DNA of 18,590 nucleotides. Source: SKW197 sp049970095 (GTDB taxonomy: Archaea > Thermoplasmatota > Thermoplasmata > Lutacidiplasmatales > SKW197). The stretch lies in contig JBMFNP010000036.1 of the NCBI GenBank assembly GCA_049970095.1, positions 1 to 18,590 of the forward strand, read 5' to 3'. The notes below the pieces were generated by a model, which worked only from the letters and a program-made list of their open reading frames with translations, ran no database searches and had not been told where the DNA came from. The translations under genes and the position numbers were made by a program. Below, piece after piece: positions 1 to 6,993 of the stretch (the first letter of the stretch is position 1; each line of letters begins with the position of its first letter).

Positions 1-77
1 TACCCTTTAACACAGGTACCGTAGGGTGTAACCCCGTGAGGTTACCGTAAGGGGAGGGGGCTTGCCCCCTCCCCTCG
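1..77. repeat. GC-rich hairpin repeat, copy 1 (cut by the window edge)
   Basis: This copy of the repeat family in the 6182-6450 array has two inverted repeats. GTAACC and GGTTAC flank a 6-base loop at 28-45, and a perfect GGGGAGGGGG / CCCCCTCCCC stem follows with a 4-base loop. The core GTGAGGTTACCGTAAGGGG lies at 36-54. Bases 1-26 match 6375-6400 with two differences, so this is the same long form as copy 3. The copy begins where the right arm of a GGGGTATC/GATACCCC hairpin would end, so the element probably continues left of the window. It overlaps the 3' end of iorB. Confidence 0.85.
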
Positions 78-629
78 CTGGAACGCAATCCTGTTGATTT
101 CCCTTGCTTTCTCTGGCACCTTTGAGAGCAAAACCTCTTCCAAGGTCTCTTTTGGAATAAGATGCTGAAGTGAACAAAAGGCACCAAGAAGCACAGAGTT
201 AATAACAAGTTTTGAGCCTATTTCTGTGGCAATTTTTTCTGCATCAATACTGACCACGCTATCTGTAATCTGGAAAAGTTTTCTCTTCACATCCTCAACG
301 CTGAGATATGGGTTCTTGCTCAAAGAAACACTGATCGGAGGAATTTTTGCCTCATTGAATAAAACTGTGGTGTTTTCTCCGATATAGTTGAGATAACGCA
401 AAATTTCAATGCGCTCAAAACCCACCGCTATGTCCACACTCCCCTCCCTCGGTATTGGTGCATCTCCTTCATCAATTCGCACAAATGTATGAACACTTCC
501 ACCGCGCTGTGCCATTCCATGGATCTCACTGACAACCACATGCTTCCCTTCCCTAATTGCAGACGCTCCTATGACCTGCGAAGCAAGAATAATTCCCTGA
601 CCACCAACACCGCAAAGCAATATGTTCAT
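42..629 (-). CDS. iorB: Indolepyruvate ferredoxin oxidoreductase, beta subunit
   Basis: IorB is the small subunit that, with IorA, oxidatively decarboxylates aryl pyruvates (indolepyruvate, phenylpyruvate) from aromatic amino acids to aryl-acetyl-CoA, reducing ferredoxin in the cytoplasm. The N-terminus carries the family motif GVGGQG at residues 7-12, followed by SEIHGMAQRGGSV, typical of IorB and of gamma domains of 2-oxoacid oxidoreductases. I chose the ATG at 627-629 because AGGTGA lies 5 bases upstream; a GTG at 636-638 in the same frame adds three residues. It follows iorA directly, with the iorA stop a few bases upstream. The last 11 residues (RGEGASPLPLR) and the stop are encoded by repeat copy 1, so the native C-terminus was probably replaced. 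Length is 195 residues, normal for the family. Confidence 0.93.
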   Translation of the reverse strand: MNILLCGVGGQGIILASQVIGASAIREGKHVVVSEIHGMAQRGGSVHTFVRIDEGDAPIPREGSVDIAVGFERIEILRYLNYIGENTTVLFNEAKIPPISVSLSKNPYLSVEDVKRKLFQITDSVVSIDAEKIATEIGSKLVINSVLLGAFCSLQHLIPKETLEEVLLSKVPEKAREINRIAFQRGEGASPLPLR

Positions 630-630
630 T

Positions 631-2439
631 TCAATCACCTTTTTTTATTGCACCGAATGGACACACAAACACACACGCACCACACCCCAGACAGAGTCCA
701 TCATTTATTTTCACATCATTGCCTTCAAGATAAAAGGCAGGGCATGCAAACTGGTTGATACACTGATAACACTTCTTGCACTCCTCGCTCACAAAAAATC
801 TTGAAATCTTTTCGCCCTTCCTTCTCCTCTCACCTGCCAGAAGCAATGCACATGGAGCACGGGAAATGATCACACGCACACCAGTGCTTCCCAGAGCCTT
901 TCTGTAAACCTCAATTGCTTTTTTCACATCCAAAGCATCAACTACCTCCACAAACTCTACACCACACCCCCGCACAACCTCCTCAAGATTTACTGCCTTC
1001 GCAGGTTTACCCATAGCATCTACTGGCAATCCTGGGTGTGGTTGATGCCCAGTCATTGCAGTTGTTGAGTTATCCAGAATCACAACAATAAAAGAATGTC
1101 CGTTGTGGACTGCATTTATCAAAGCAGGAATTCCTGCATGGAAAAATGTAGAATCTCCTATGAATGCAAACACTGGCTTATCATTCACCTTGCTTAGTCC
1201 ATTTGCATTTCCAATACTCGCACCCATACAGGTAAGCAGGTCAGCCATCTCAAGAGGGGGCTGGATTCCAAGTGTATAGCAACCTATATCTGAAGAGAAA
1301 ATTGCATTTTTAGCAACCTTTTTGACTGCATAATATGTAGCCCTGTGGGGACACCCCGGGCACAGTACAGGTGGTCTGGGCGGTATCACCACTTCCGGCA
1401 ATTCTCTTGGAGTGTATTTCATCCCTAATATTCTCGCAAAGCCCCTTGCAACCACCTCATAATTGAATTCAAATTCATAAGGGAAGTTGCCATCAAGTTT
1501 TCCATAGATTTTACATGAAAGATTATGCATCTGGGCAACTGCTCTCAACCGAAGTTCCAGTACAGGCTCAAGTTCCTCGCCCACAATAATGCTCTCCTTT
1601 GTCTTCATGAAATCAACCAGTTTTTTTTCTGGCAGCGGATTTGTGAACCCGAGTTTGAAAATCGCACAATCCAACTTATTTTGTTCAGCATATTCTTTCA
1701 GGTAGGTGTATGCCACACCACTTGTAATGATTCCTATTCTCCCTTCACCCTCCACACGGTTCAACTCTGTGCTCTCAGAAATTTCCTTTGCTTTCTTCAT
1801 CTGGTTAAGAAGCCATAATCTCCGCACTCTTGCAACACTTGGAATGGTCACAAATCTCCAAGATTCCTTAACAAAATTTGCCTTTCTATTTTTTTCCTTG
1901 ATCTCGCCAATGCACACATCTGCACTTGTATGGTTCACTCTCGTAGTTGTGCGGAGCAAAACAGGGAGTTCAAGTGTGTGTGAGAGCCAGAATGCATATC
2001 TTGTATAGTCCAAACATTCCTGTGGAGTTGCGGGTTCAAGAACTGGAAGGTTCGCAAGCAATCCATAGTAGCGGTTATCCTGCTCATTCTGACTTGAATG
2101 ACACGAGGGATCATCGGCACTCACTACAACCATTGCGCCTTTCACACCAGTGTACGCAAGCGTGAGTAGGGTGTCCGCAGCAACATTCAACCCCACATGT
2201 TTCATCATTGTCATGGAATAAAGCCCAGAAACCGCTGCAGAAAGTGCAACCTCAGTAGCAACCTTTTCATTGACAGAGTACTCAAAGTAAAAGCCATGCT
2301 TTTCCGCCTCTTTCGCAAGGGCACTTCCAATCTCTGAAGAAGGAGTACCTGGATACGCAGCAGCCACATCTACACCAGCCTCAATTGCACCTCTTGCAAT
2401 TGCTTCGTTTCCCATCAGAAGTAGTTTGCCAGAGGTCAT
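631..2439 (-). CDS. iorA: Indolepyruvate ferredoxin oxidoreductase, alpha subunit
   Basis: This is the catalytic subunit of indolepyruvate:ferredoxin oxidoreductase, carrying thiamine diphosphate and iron-sulfur clusters. The 602-residue length is usual. The N-terminal pyrimidine-binding domain has YPGTPSSEIG at about 29-38. The TPP-binding domain has CPGCPHR at 360-366, SDIGCYTLG near 383-391, GDS at 428-430 and LDNSTTAMTG near 455-464. The C-terminal ferredoxin domain has two clusters: C554, C557, C560, C566 and C583, C586, C589, C593. The first cluster has the longer last spacing (C-x5-C) typical of IorA. The ATG at 2437-2439 has GGTGA six bases upstream, which overlaps the stop of the preceding beta subunit. 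It sits between the POR-type beta gene and iorB in one apparent transcript. Confidence 0.95.
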   Translation of the reverse strand: MTSGKLLLMGNEAIARGAIEAGVDVAAAYPGTPSSEIGSALAKEAEKHGFYFEYSVNEKVATEVALSAAVSGLYSMTMMKHVGLNVAADTLLTLAYTGVKGAMVVVSADDPSCHSSQNEQDNRYYGLLANLPVLEPATPQECLDYTRYAFWLSHTLELPVLLRTTTRVNHTSADVCIGEIKEKNRKANFVKESWRFVTIPSVARVRRLWLLNQMKKAKEISESTELNRVEGEGRIGIITSGVAYTYLKEYAEQNKLDCAIFKLGFTNPLPEKKLVDFMKTKESIIVGEELEPVLELRLRAVAQMHNLSCKIYGKLDGNFPYEFEFNYEVVARGFARILGMKYTPRELPEVVIPPRPPVLCPGCPHRATYYAVKKVAKNAIFSSDIGCYTLGIQPPLEMADLLTCMGASIGNANGLSKVNDKPVFAFIGDSTFFHAGIPALINAVHNGHSFIVVILDNSTTAMTGHQPHPGLPVDAMGKPAKAVNLEEVVRGCGVEFVEVVDALDVKKAIEVYRKALGSTGVRVIISRAPCALLLAGERRRKGEKISRFFVSEECKKCYQCINQFACPAFYLEGNDVKINDGLCLGCGACVFVCPFGAIKKGD

Positions 2440-2445
2440 GGGATT

Positions 2446-3345
2446 TCACCAATCCTTTGTAAATTCCTCTTTTTTTAGTAAAAGCTCCCATTCACGGTCC
2501 ACATGTTCCTGAATCTTCTTGATTTCTTCTTCACCCAGATATGAAAATCTTCCCTGCATTCTGAGATAATCAACTACTGGTCTCTTGTTCACAACCCTTC
2601 TGGTAATCTTGTATTTTCCATGCTCCACCTCATAAAGGGGAAATACGCATGTATCTGTTGCAAGTCTTCCAATTTCAATTGTTTTTTCAGGGGGTAATCT
2701 CCACCCAGTGGGACATGGAGTAAATGCATGAATGTACTTTGGGCCGCTGATTGATGCAGCTTTCTTCACCTTACTGATAAAATCCTCAGGATAGGCAACC
2801 GAGACCGTTGCAGCATATGGAATTCTGTGGGCAACCATTATTTCCACCATGTCCTTCTTCTGGGTTTTCTGCCAGAACTTGGTTTTTCCCACCGGTGTTG
2901 TGGTTGTCCAGGCACCAAAGGGTGTAAGTGAAGATCTCTGAATGCCCGTATTCATGTATGCTTCGTTGTCATAGCACATGTAAATCACATTTTCCCCCCT
3001 TTCCACAGCCCCAGAAAGTGCCTGAATCCCTATATCCGCAGTGCCTCCATCACCTGCAAATCCAACAATATTTACATCCTCTATACCTCTCGCTTCCATT
3101 GCAGCTCTCAACCCGGATATACTTGCACCAGTTACCTCAAAAGCAGTGTAAATTAACGGTACCTTGAGGTTTGTGTACGGAAATACACCTGGAATTACCG
3201 CCCAACAGCATGCGGGAATGCTCACAATTGTTCTCTTTCCCAGTGCTTTCAGCAAATATCTCATTGCAAGTGGTGCCCCACATCCAAGGCATGCCATGTG
3301 CCCTGGAAGCATGTATTCTTCCGTGGGAATTGTTGGTTTTGCCAT
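2446..3345 (-). CDS. porB: 2-oxoacid (pyruvate/2-oxoisovalerate) ferredoxin oxidoreductase, beta subunit
   Basis: This is the TPP-binding subunit of a four-subunit 2-oxoacid:ferredoxin oxidoreductase that converts a 2-oxoacid and CoA to acyl-CoA, CO2 and reduced ferredoxin. The 299 residues show C19-x2-C22 (CLGCGAP), cysteines at 46-47 and C211 in FTPCPTGW as likely ligands of its [4Fe-4S] cluster. GDGGT at 98-102 and YDNEAYMNTG at 125-134 form the Mg-TPP motif. The ATG at 3343-3345 is preceded by AGAGGTGA with 4 bases spacing, overlapping the alpha stop. Gene order gamma-delta-alpha-beta is that of archaeal POR and VOR. I cannot settle pyruvate versus branched-chain substrate from sequence alone, so the symbol is provisional. 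Confidence 0.9.
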   Translation of the reverse strand: MAKPTIPTEEYMLPGHMACLGCGAPLAMRYLLKALGKRTIVSIPACCWAVIPGVFPYTNLKVPLIYTAFEVTGASISGLRAAMEARGIEDVNIVGFAGDGGTADIGIQALSGAVERGENVIYMCYDNEAYMNTGIQRSSLTPFGAWTTTTPVGKTKFWQKTQKKDMVEIMVAHRIPYAATVSVAYPEDFISKVKKAASISGPKYIHAFTPCPTGWRLPPEKTIEIGRLATDTCVFPLYEVEHGKYKITRRVVNKRPVVDYLRMQGRFSYLGEEEIKKIQEHVDREWELLLKKEEFTKDW

Positions 3346-3349
3346 TTTA

Positions 3350-4525
3350 TCACCTCTTTAACTCCACCCATGTCACCTCTTCATCCACTCCATGCTCTTT
3401 TATGTAAGCCATGTTTCTGAAAATATTCTTTATCGTTGTGGTTGTGATATCTCTGCCCCCTATACCCACAATATAATTTTTGAGTTTTTTCACATTGTTT
3501 TTTCCATAGATTGCCCCCTTAACCTCTGTGAAGAAAGGACCCTGGTTTCCAAATGATATTGCACGGTCTGCAACTCCGATTACGCTTGCATTCTTTGTCA
3601 ATTTGACAATTTCCTCATTTGGGAACGGGCGGAATACCCTCAATCTGATAAGCCCTGCCATTATTCCATCCTTTCTCAACTCATCCACTACATCTTTTGC
3701 AGTAGATGCCATTGTACCTGCACAGATAAGAAGGAGGTCTGCATCCTCAGCAAGATATGGTTCTACAAGCCCACCGTATGTTCTGCCAAAAACCTTTCCA
3801 AATTCTCTATCTACCTCAACAATTTTCTTTTTTGCATTTTCCATGGATTCTGCAATCTTAAATCTCAATTCCATGTACCACTGATGTGGCATGCTGAGGG
3901 AACCCACGGAAACAGGATTGTCAAAATCAAGTTTATAGGCAGGAACAAACGAAGGCAGAAATCTATCCACATCTTCCTGCGAGGGTATATCAACTGGTAA
4001 AACCGTATGTGAGAGATAGAATGCATCCTCGCACACCATACCTGGAAGCATCACATCCCTGTCCTCACAGATTTTATAGAGTTGTATCATTGTGTCCAGC
4101 ACTTCTTGGTTGCTTTCTCCGTAAAACTGAATCCAACCCGTATCTCTCTGTGAAATGCTATCTGTCATTTCAGCCCAGATATTCCATGGGGGTCCCATGG
4201 CACGGTTCACATTCACCATCACCACGGGCGTCCTTGCTCCTGCAGCCCAGTGCAGCATCTCATGCATAAGTGTTAGCCCATGTGAGGATGTTGCTGTGAA
4301 TGTTCTTGCACCTCCCAGTGATGCGGATATGAGCGCAGCAAGTGCACTGTGTTCTGACTCTACATTCACAAACTTTGCATCAAGTTCTCCATTAGCTACA
4401 AATTCTGCAAGTTTTTCAACAACCGTGGTCTGGGGAGTGATTGGATATGCTGACACAACCTGCACTCTTGCAAGTTTCACGCCATATGCTGCAGCAGAGT
4501 TGCCAGTAATTACCTTTTTCACCAT
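3350..4525 (-). CDS. porA: 2-oxoacid (pyruvate/2-oxoisovalerate) ferredoxin oxidoreductase, alpha subunit
   Basis: The alpha subunit of the four-subunit complex contributes the pyrimidine-binding half of the TPP site and much of the 2-oxoacid pocket. The N-terminus has the family's GNSAAAYG and YPITPQT motifs, followed by VNVESEHSA and FTATSSHGL, as in PorA/VorA. Of two possible starts, ATG at 4532-4534 overlaps the delta stop but sits only 1-2 bases after GGGAGG. The ATG at 4523-4525 is about 10 bases after it and gives the usual MVKKVITGN start, so I prefer the latter (391 residues). The C-terminal half resembles the usual alpha domain II and III region (LLICAGTMASTAKDV, GVADRAISFG). It is tightly coupled to delta and beta. 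Confidence 0.9.
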   Translation of the reverse strand: MVKKVITGNSAAAYGVKLARVQVVSAYPITPQTTVVEKLAEFVANGELDAKFVNVESEHSALAALISASLGGARTFTATSSHGLTLMHEMLHWAAGARTPVVMVNVNRAMGPPWNIWAEMTDSISQRDTGWIQFYGESNQEVLDTMIQLYKICEDRDVMLPGMVCEDAFYLSHTVLPVDIPSQEDVDRFLPSFVPAYKLDFDNPVSVGSLSMPHQWYMELRFKIAESMENAKKKIVEVDREFGKVFGRTYGGLVEPYLAEDADLLLICAGTMASTAKDVVDELRKDGIMAGLIRLRVFRPFPNEEIVKLTKNASVIGVADRAISFGNQGPFFTEVKGAIYGKNNVKKLKNYIVGIGGRDITTTTIKNIFRNMAYIKEHGVDEEVTWVELKR

Positions 4526-4530
4526 ATTTT

Positions 4531-4806
4531 TCATTCCTCCCGTACCATTGTAATTGCTTTCTTTGGACACTCATTGGCACATATCCCACAGCCCTTGCAA
4601 AATTCATAGTCATGTTCAATATTTCCATCTGAAAGGATTTTTATAGCCACATCAGGGCAGAATTTCCAGCAAATATAACAGCGGATGCATTTTTCTCTGT
4701 CCAGCACTGGACGCATGTTCCTCCATTCACCTGTCTTATTTATCAGTGTGGATTCCAGATGCGAATAAGGTCCTATGGGCATATCTTTCAAACTTTTGAA
4801 TACCAT
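4531..4806 (-). CDS. porD: 2-oxoacid ferredoxin oxidoreductase, delta subunit (2x[4Fe-4S] ferredoxin)
   Basis: This small ferredoxin-like subunit passes electrons from the TPP-proximal cluster of the oxidoreductase to soluble ferredoxin. Its 91 residues contain two complete C-x2-C-x2-C-x3-C-P sets: C40, C43, C46, C50 and C70, C73, C76, C80, each expected to bind a [4Fe-4S] cluster. The N-terminal 30 residues are the usual PorD/VorD leader region. The ATG at 4804-4806 follows GGTGAG at 4-5 bases; a GTG three codons upstream is possible. It overlaps gamma and alpha, consistent with translational coupling. Confidence 0.93.
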   Translation of the reverse strand: MVFKSLKDMPIGPYSHLESTLINKTGEWRNMRPVLDREKCIRCYICWKFCPDVAIKILSDGNIEHDYEFCKGCGICANECPKKAITMVREE

Positions 4807-4807
4807 A

Positions 4808-5359
4808 TTACTCACCTACCGTTGAATTGTAGGCTTCTTCCGCCGCCTTCACATTTTCCTCAACCTTCATTGGCGCCCCTTTTCTTATTGCCTCAAGGAT
4901 TGATTCAATTTTCGGAATTTTTGCTGCATATCCAAATGCACCAAGAATTGCAGTATTTACAATGGGTGCTGCTTTTGAGCCAAGTCTATGCTTCATTGCA
5001 ATTGCACTTGCATCTACAGTGTAAACCTTTGCCCTGATTTTGTCTTTGAAACTAGATGGGGGCTTTGGGGTATTTATCAAGACAATTCCACCTTCCTTCA
5101 AACCTGCTGTAACATCAGTTTTAAGCAAAACGCTGGGGTCGAGGACAACCACATAGTCCGGCTCATAAATCTGCATCTTCACTCTGATCGGTTTTTTATC
5201 GGCTCGCGTGAATGCAGTTACTGGTGCACCTCTGCGCTCTACACCAAAATATGGAAATGCCTGTACATCGTAGCCATCTATGAAGAAAGCCTCTGCCAAC
5301 AAGTTTGATGCAATTACTGCCCCTTGTCCGCCTCTGCCATGAAACCTTATCTCGTACAT
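4808..5359 (-). CDS. porG: 2-oxoacid ferredoxin oxidoreductase, gamma subunit
   Basis: The gamma subunit completes the four-subunit POR/VOR complex. The start MYEIRFHGRGGQG carries the GRGGQG motif of the family, and YFGVERRGAPVTAF around residues 38-51 is the second signature. I chose the ATG at 5357-5359 because conserved sequence begins there. The frame is open to a GTG at 5411-5413 that overlaps the glycosyltransferase stop (GTGA), but the 18 extra residues look unlike gamma subunits and no Shine-Dalgarno precedes them. No ribosome site precedes the ATG either. A TATA-like box about 31 bases upstream suggests a near-leaderless transcript. Length 183 residues, normal. Confidence 0.9.
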   Translation of the reverse strand: MYEIRFHGRGGQGAVIASNLLAEAFFIDGYDVQAFPYFGVERRGAPVTAFTRADKKPIRVKMQIYEPDYVVVLDPSVLLKTDVTAGLKEGGIVLINTPKPPSSFKDKIRAKVYTVDASAIAMKHRLGSKAAPIVNTAILGAFGYAAKIPKIESILEAIRKGAPMKVEENVKAAEEAYNSTVGE

Positions 5360-5385
5360 AATAATCAAAGAGGGGAATGGGTAAG

Positions 5386-5393
5386 TGTATATG
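5386..5393 (-). promoter_or_regulatory. Probable TATA box of the POR/IOR operon
   Basis: On the minus strand an A-run followed by CATATACA is centred about 31 bases before the gamma ATG. That would place transcription start a few bases upstream of the codon, as in archaeal near-leaderless mRNAs. It explains why no Shine-Dalgarno is seen for gamma, the first gene of the oxidoreductase group. It lies between the glycosyltransferase stop and the gamma start. Confidence 0.5.
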
Positions 5394-5409
5394 TTTTTTG
5401 TGGTGGTTT

Positions 5410-6111
5410 TCACTTCCTAAATTTCATCTTGAAAAGATATTTCAGGTTTCTGGAGCCATCTTTCCATGAACTAAGTTTTACCTCGCCCTTGCGCACACGA
5501 TATTCTATTGGAATTTCCAGACAGCGTTCACATTTTGTAAATGCTTCAATTTTGATTTCTTCTGAAAACGGCATTCCATCACTTTCCACTCTTAATCTTT
5601 TCAGGATTTCCTTTTTGAATATCCACATCCCTGATTGTGAATCCTTGATTCTTATGCCAAAGAACAAATTGCAGGTAAATGTAAGAATCTTATTTCCGAG
5701 TTTGTGTTTGAATGACATTACCCCTGGTTTGAGTTCTGAGAGACGGTCGCATGTGATAAAATCCAGGTCATCCTTTATCAAGAGATTAACAAAGTATGGA
5801 ATTTTCTCTGCTGGGTATGTAGCGTCACCATCAAGTGTTGCAATGATTTCACCACTTGCTTTTTCAAAGCCAGTTTTGTATGCTCTTCCATAACCCCTCC
5901 TGGGCTCCTCAATTACAATTGCACCCATAGTTCTTGCAATTTCTCTTGTGCGGTCTTTTGAATTTGTATCCACAACAAGAATTTCATAATCTACTGGATT
6001 TTTTGCGAAAATTGAGGCATTTGCAGCTGCAAACGCATCTTTTATCATTCGGATCACTTCACCAATTGATTTCTCTTCATTCATTGTTGGAATTATAACA
6101 GAGACCTTCAT
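5410..6111 (-). CDS. Family 2 glycosyltransferase (dolichol-phosphate sugar synthase-like)
   Basis: A GT-A fold glycosyltransferase of the DPM1/dolichyl-phosphate-glucose synthase group, which transfers a sugar from a nucleotide donor to a polyprenyl phosphate or other acceptor at the cytoplasmic face. The 233 residues show the N-terminal VSVIIPTMNEE, VVDTNSKDRT near 47-56, RRGYGRAYKTGF near 71-82 and the metal-binding D94-G-D96 in LDGDATYP. The acceptor-side DSQSGMWIF motif follows. No transmembrane segments are evident, so it is the short soluble type. Its ATG at 6109-6111 lacks a Shine-Dalgarno, but a TATA-like TTTATCATT is centred about 26 bases upstream, suggesting a leaderless mRNA. It is metabolically unrelated to the oxidoreductase genes that follow. 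The exact sugar is not inferable. Confidence 0.85.
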   Translation of the reverse strand: MKVSVIIPTMNEEKSIGEVIRMIKDAFAAANASIFAKNPVDYEILVVDTNSKDRTREIARTMGAIVIEEPRRGYGRAYKTGFEKASGEIIATLDGDATYPAEKIPYFVNLLIKDDLDFITCDRLSELKPGVMSFKHKLGNKILTFTCNLFFGIRIKDSQSGMWIFKKEILKRLRVESDGMPFSEEIKIEAFTKCERCLEIPIEYRVRKGEVKLSSWKDGSRNLKYLFKMKFRK

Positions 6112-6132
6112 GATCGTTCAAAAGACCTACCT

Positions 6133-6141
6133 AATGATAAA
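6133..6141 (-). promoter_or_regulatory. Probable TATA box of the GT2 gene
   Basis: On the minus strand TTTATCATT lies about 26 bases upstream of the glycosyltransferase ATG, the spacing expected between an archaeal TATA box and the transcription start. No ribosome site is present before the ATG, which fits leaderless initiation. Confidence 0.45.
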
Positions 6142-6210
6142 CATTTTCTTTTTTCAAATGAATTCTTTGTGGCTCATGGTTGCGTCAAAAAAGTATGGTG
6201 TACTGGAGGA

Positions 6211-6259
6211 TGTAACCCCGTGAGGTTACCGTAAGGGGAGGGGCTTGCCCCTCCCCTCG
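6211..6259. repeat. GC-rich hairpin repeat, copy 2 (short form)
   Basis: This copy matches copy 1 from TGTAACCCC to CCCCTCG, except that the large stem is one base pair shorter (GGGGAGGGG-CTTG-CCCCTCCCC). It contains the core GTGAGGTTACCGTAAGGGG at 6220-6238, preceded by the small GTAACC/GGTTAC stem. It lacks the GGTACCGTAGGG lead seen in copies 1 and 3. Confidence 0.85.
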
Positions 6260-6291
6260 CCGAAAAGCCTGCACGGAAAAAAGGAAAACTT

Positions 6292-6349
6292 GGGAGTGCC
6301 AGAGGCACTCCCGTGGGGTTACCGTAAGGGGCGAAGCCCCTCGTGAGGG
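6292..6349. repeat. GC-rich hairpin repeat, variant middle unit
   Basis: This divergent unit begins with a perfect 9-bp hairpin (GGGAGTGCC, AGA loop, GGCACTCCC; 6292-6312). The conserved core GTGGGGTTACCGTAAGGGG follows at 6313-6331, then a shorter GGGGC-GAA-GCCCC stem (6328-6340), CTCG and TGAGGG. The core is shared with the other copies while the stems differ in sequence yet remain paired. Confidence 0.75.
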
Positions 6350-6360
6350 TTTGTGCGTTC

Positions 6361-6450
6361 GGGGTATCTTTAGATACCCCTTAATACAGGTACCGTAGGG
6401 TGTAACCCCGTGAGGTTACCGTAAGGGGAGGGGGCCTGCCCCTCCCCTCG
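6361..6450. repeat. GC-rich hairpin repeat, copy 3 (long form)
   Basis: This is the most complete copy. It starts with a perfect 8-bp hairpin GGGGTATC-TTTA-GATACCCC (6361-6380) and continues through TTAATACAGGTACCGTAGGG. The small GTAACC/GGTTAC stem, the core at 6410-6428 and a large stem with a CCTG loop follow, ending in CCCCTCG at 6450. Bases 6375-6450 correspond to window positions 1-77. It ends only 7 bases before the TATA-like element of the downstream regulator gene, so it may influence that promoter. Together with the other units it fills most of the gene-free stretch 6112-6495; nothing else is evident there apart from the two flanking promoters. Confidence 0.85.
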
Positions 6451-6457
6451 TAAAAAA

Positions 6458-6467
6458 GGTTTTATCC
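6458..6467 (+). promoter_or_regulatory. Probable TATA box of the regulator-trm56 operon
   Basis: GGTTTTATCC lies about 33 bases upstream of the ATG at 6496, and no Shine-Dalgarno sequence precedes that ATG. A short 5' leader of several bases is likely. The large hairpin of repeat copy 3 ends immediately upstream. Confidence 0.45.
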
Positions 6468-6495
6468 AAAGAAGACATTACCCCTCGCAATAACT

Positions 6496-6993
6496 ATGAC
6501 AAGAGTAAAAGTAATAAACGACATAGGCGAACTGGTGAATGTATTTCGTGCAATAGACACTGAGATAAAGGCAAAACTTTTCGCAGACCTTTTGAACAAC
6601 TGGCTCACTGAGAAGGATATAGAGGAAAAATATGGGAAAGAGGGCGTGAAAGTTCTGAGGTTTTTTGAGAAACTGAAACTTGTAGAGACACGCTGGCAGA
6701 CCACAAAGGAACAAAAGACTGAAAAAGCCTACCACTCTTACTACACTGCTTTTAGTATAAACTGCACAGCCCCTGTTATGGAAATGATAGATGTAATATA
6801 TGTAGCCAGTATGAACGAAGCAGAATTCAAGAAATGGGAAGACAAAATTATTGGTATGGTAGGGACAGGAGGTATGTTTGCTGGAGATGTCTCTGAAAAA
6901 CTGAATGTATCCACAACCTTTCTGAAATGCATCGTGCGCCGTTCTCTCAAACTTGATTATAAAGGACACAGAATAGAAGTGGTAGGGATATGA
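6496..6993 (+). CDS. Winged-helix (ArsR-like) predicted transcriptional regulator
   Basis: A 165-residue cytoplasmic protein with the helical, charged pattern of archaeal HTH regulators. Residues 19-62 look like a helix-turn-helix segment (AIDTEIKAKLFADLL..., then WLTEKDIEEKYGKEGVKVLRFFEKLKLVE). The C-terminal 50 residues look like a second winged helix (GGMFAGDVSEKLNVSTTFLKCIVRRSLKLDYKGHRIEVVG). Between them lies a possible sensing segment (YHSYYTAFSINC...). I do not recognise a named family with certainty; it resembles archaeal ArsR-type proteins encoded next to tRNA-modification genes. Its stop overlaps the trm56 start (ATGA), so the two are translationally coupled. No metal ligands are obvious. 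A role as DNA-binding regulator is inference. Confidence 0.7.
   Translation: MTRVKVINDIGELVNVFRAIDTEIKAKLFADLLNNWLTEKDIEEKYGKEGVKVLRFFEKLKLVETRWQTTKEQKTEKAYHSYYTAFSINCTAPVMEMIDVIYVASMNEAEFKKWEDKIIGMVGTGGMFAGDVSEKLNVSTTFLKCIVRRSLKLDYKGHRIEVVGI

Noticed and set aside
1935..2165. Short open frames on both strands within iorA
   Set aside because: They lie wholly inside conserved IorA coding sequence and show no protein-like features.
6211..6450. Possible CRISPR array
   Set aside because: The repeats are few, unequal in length, palindromic with GC-rich stems, and the sequences between them are not spacers of uniform size. No cas gene is nearby.
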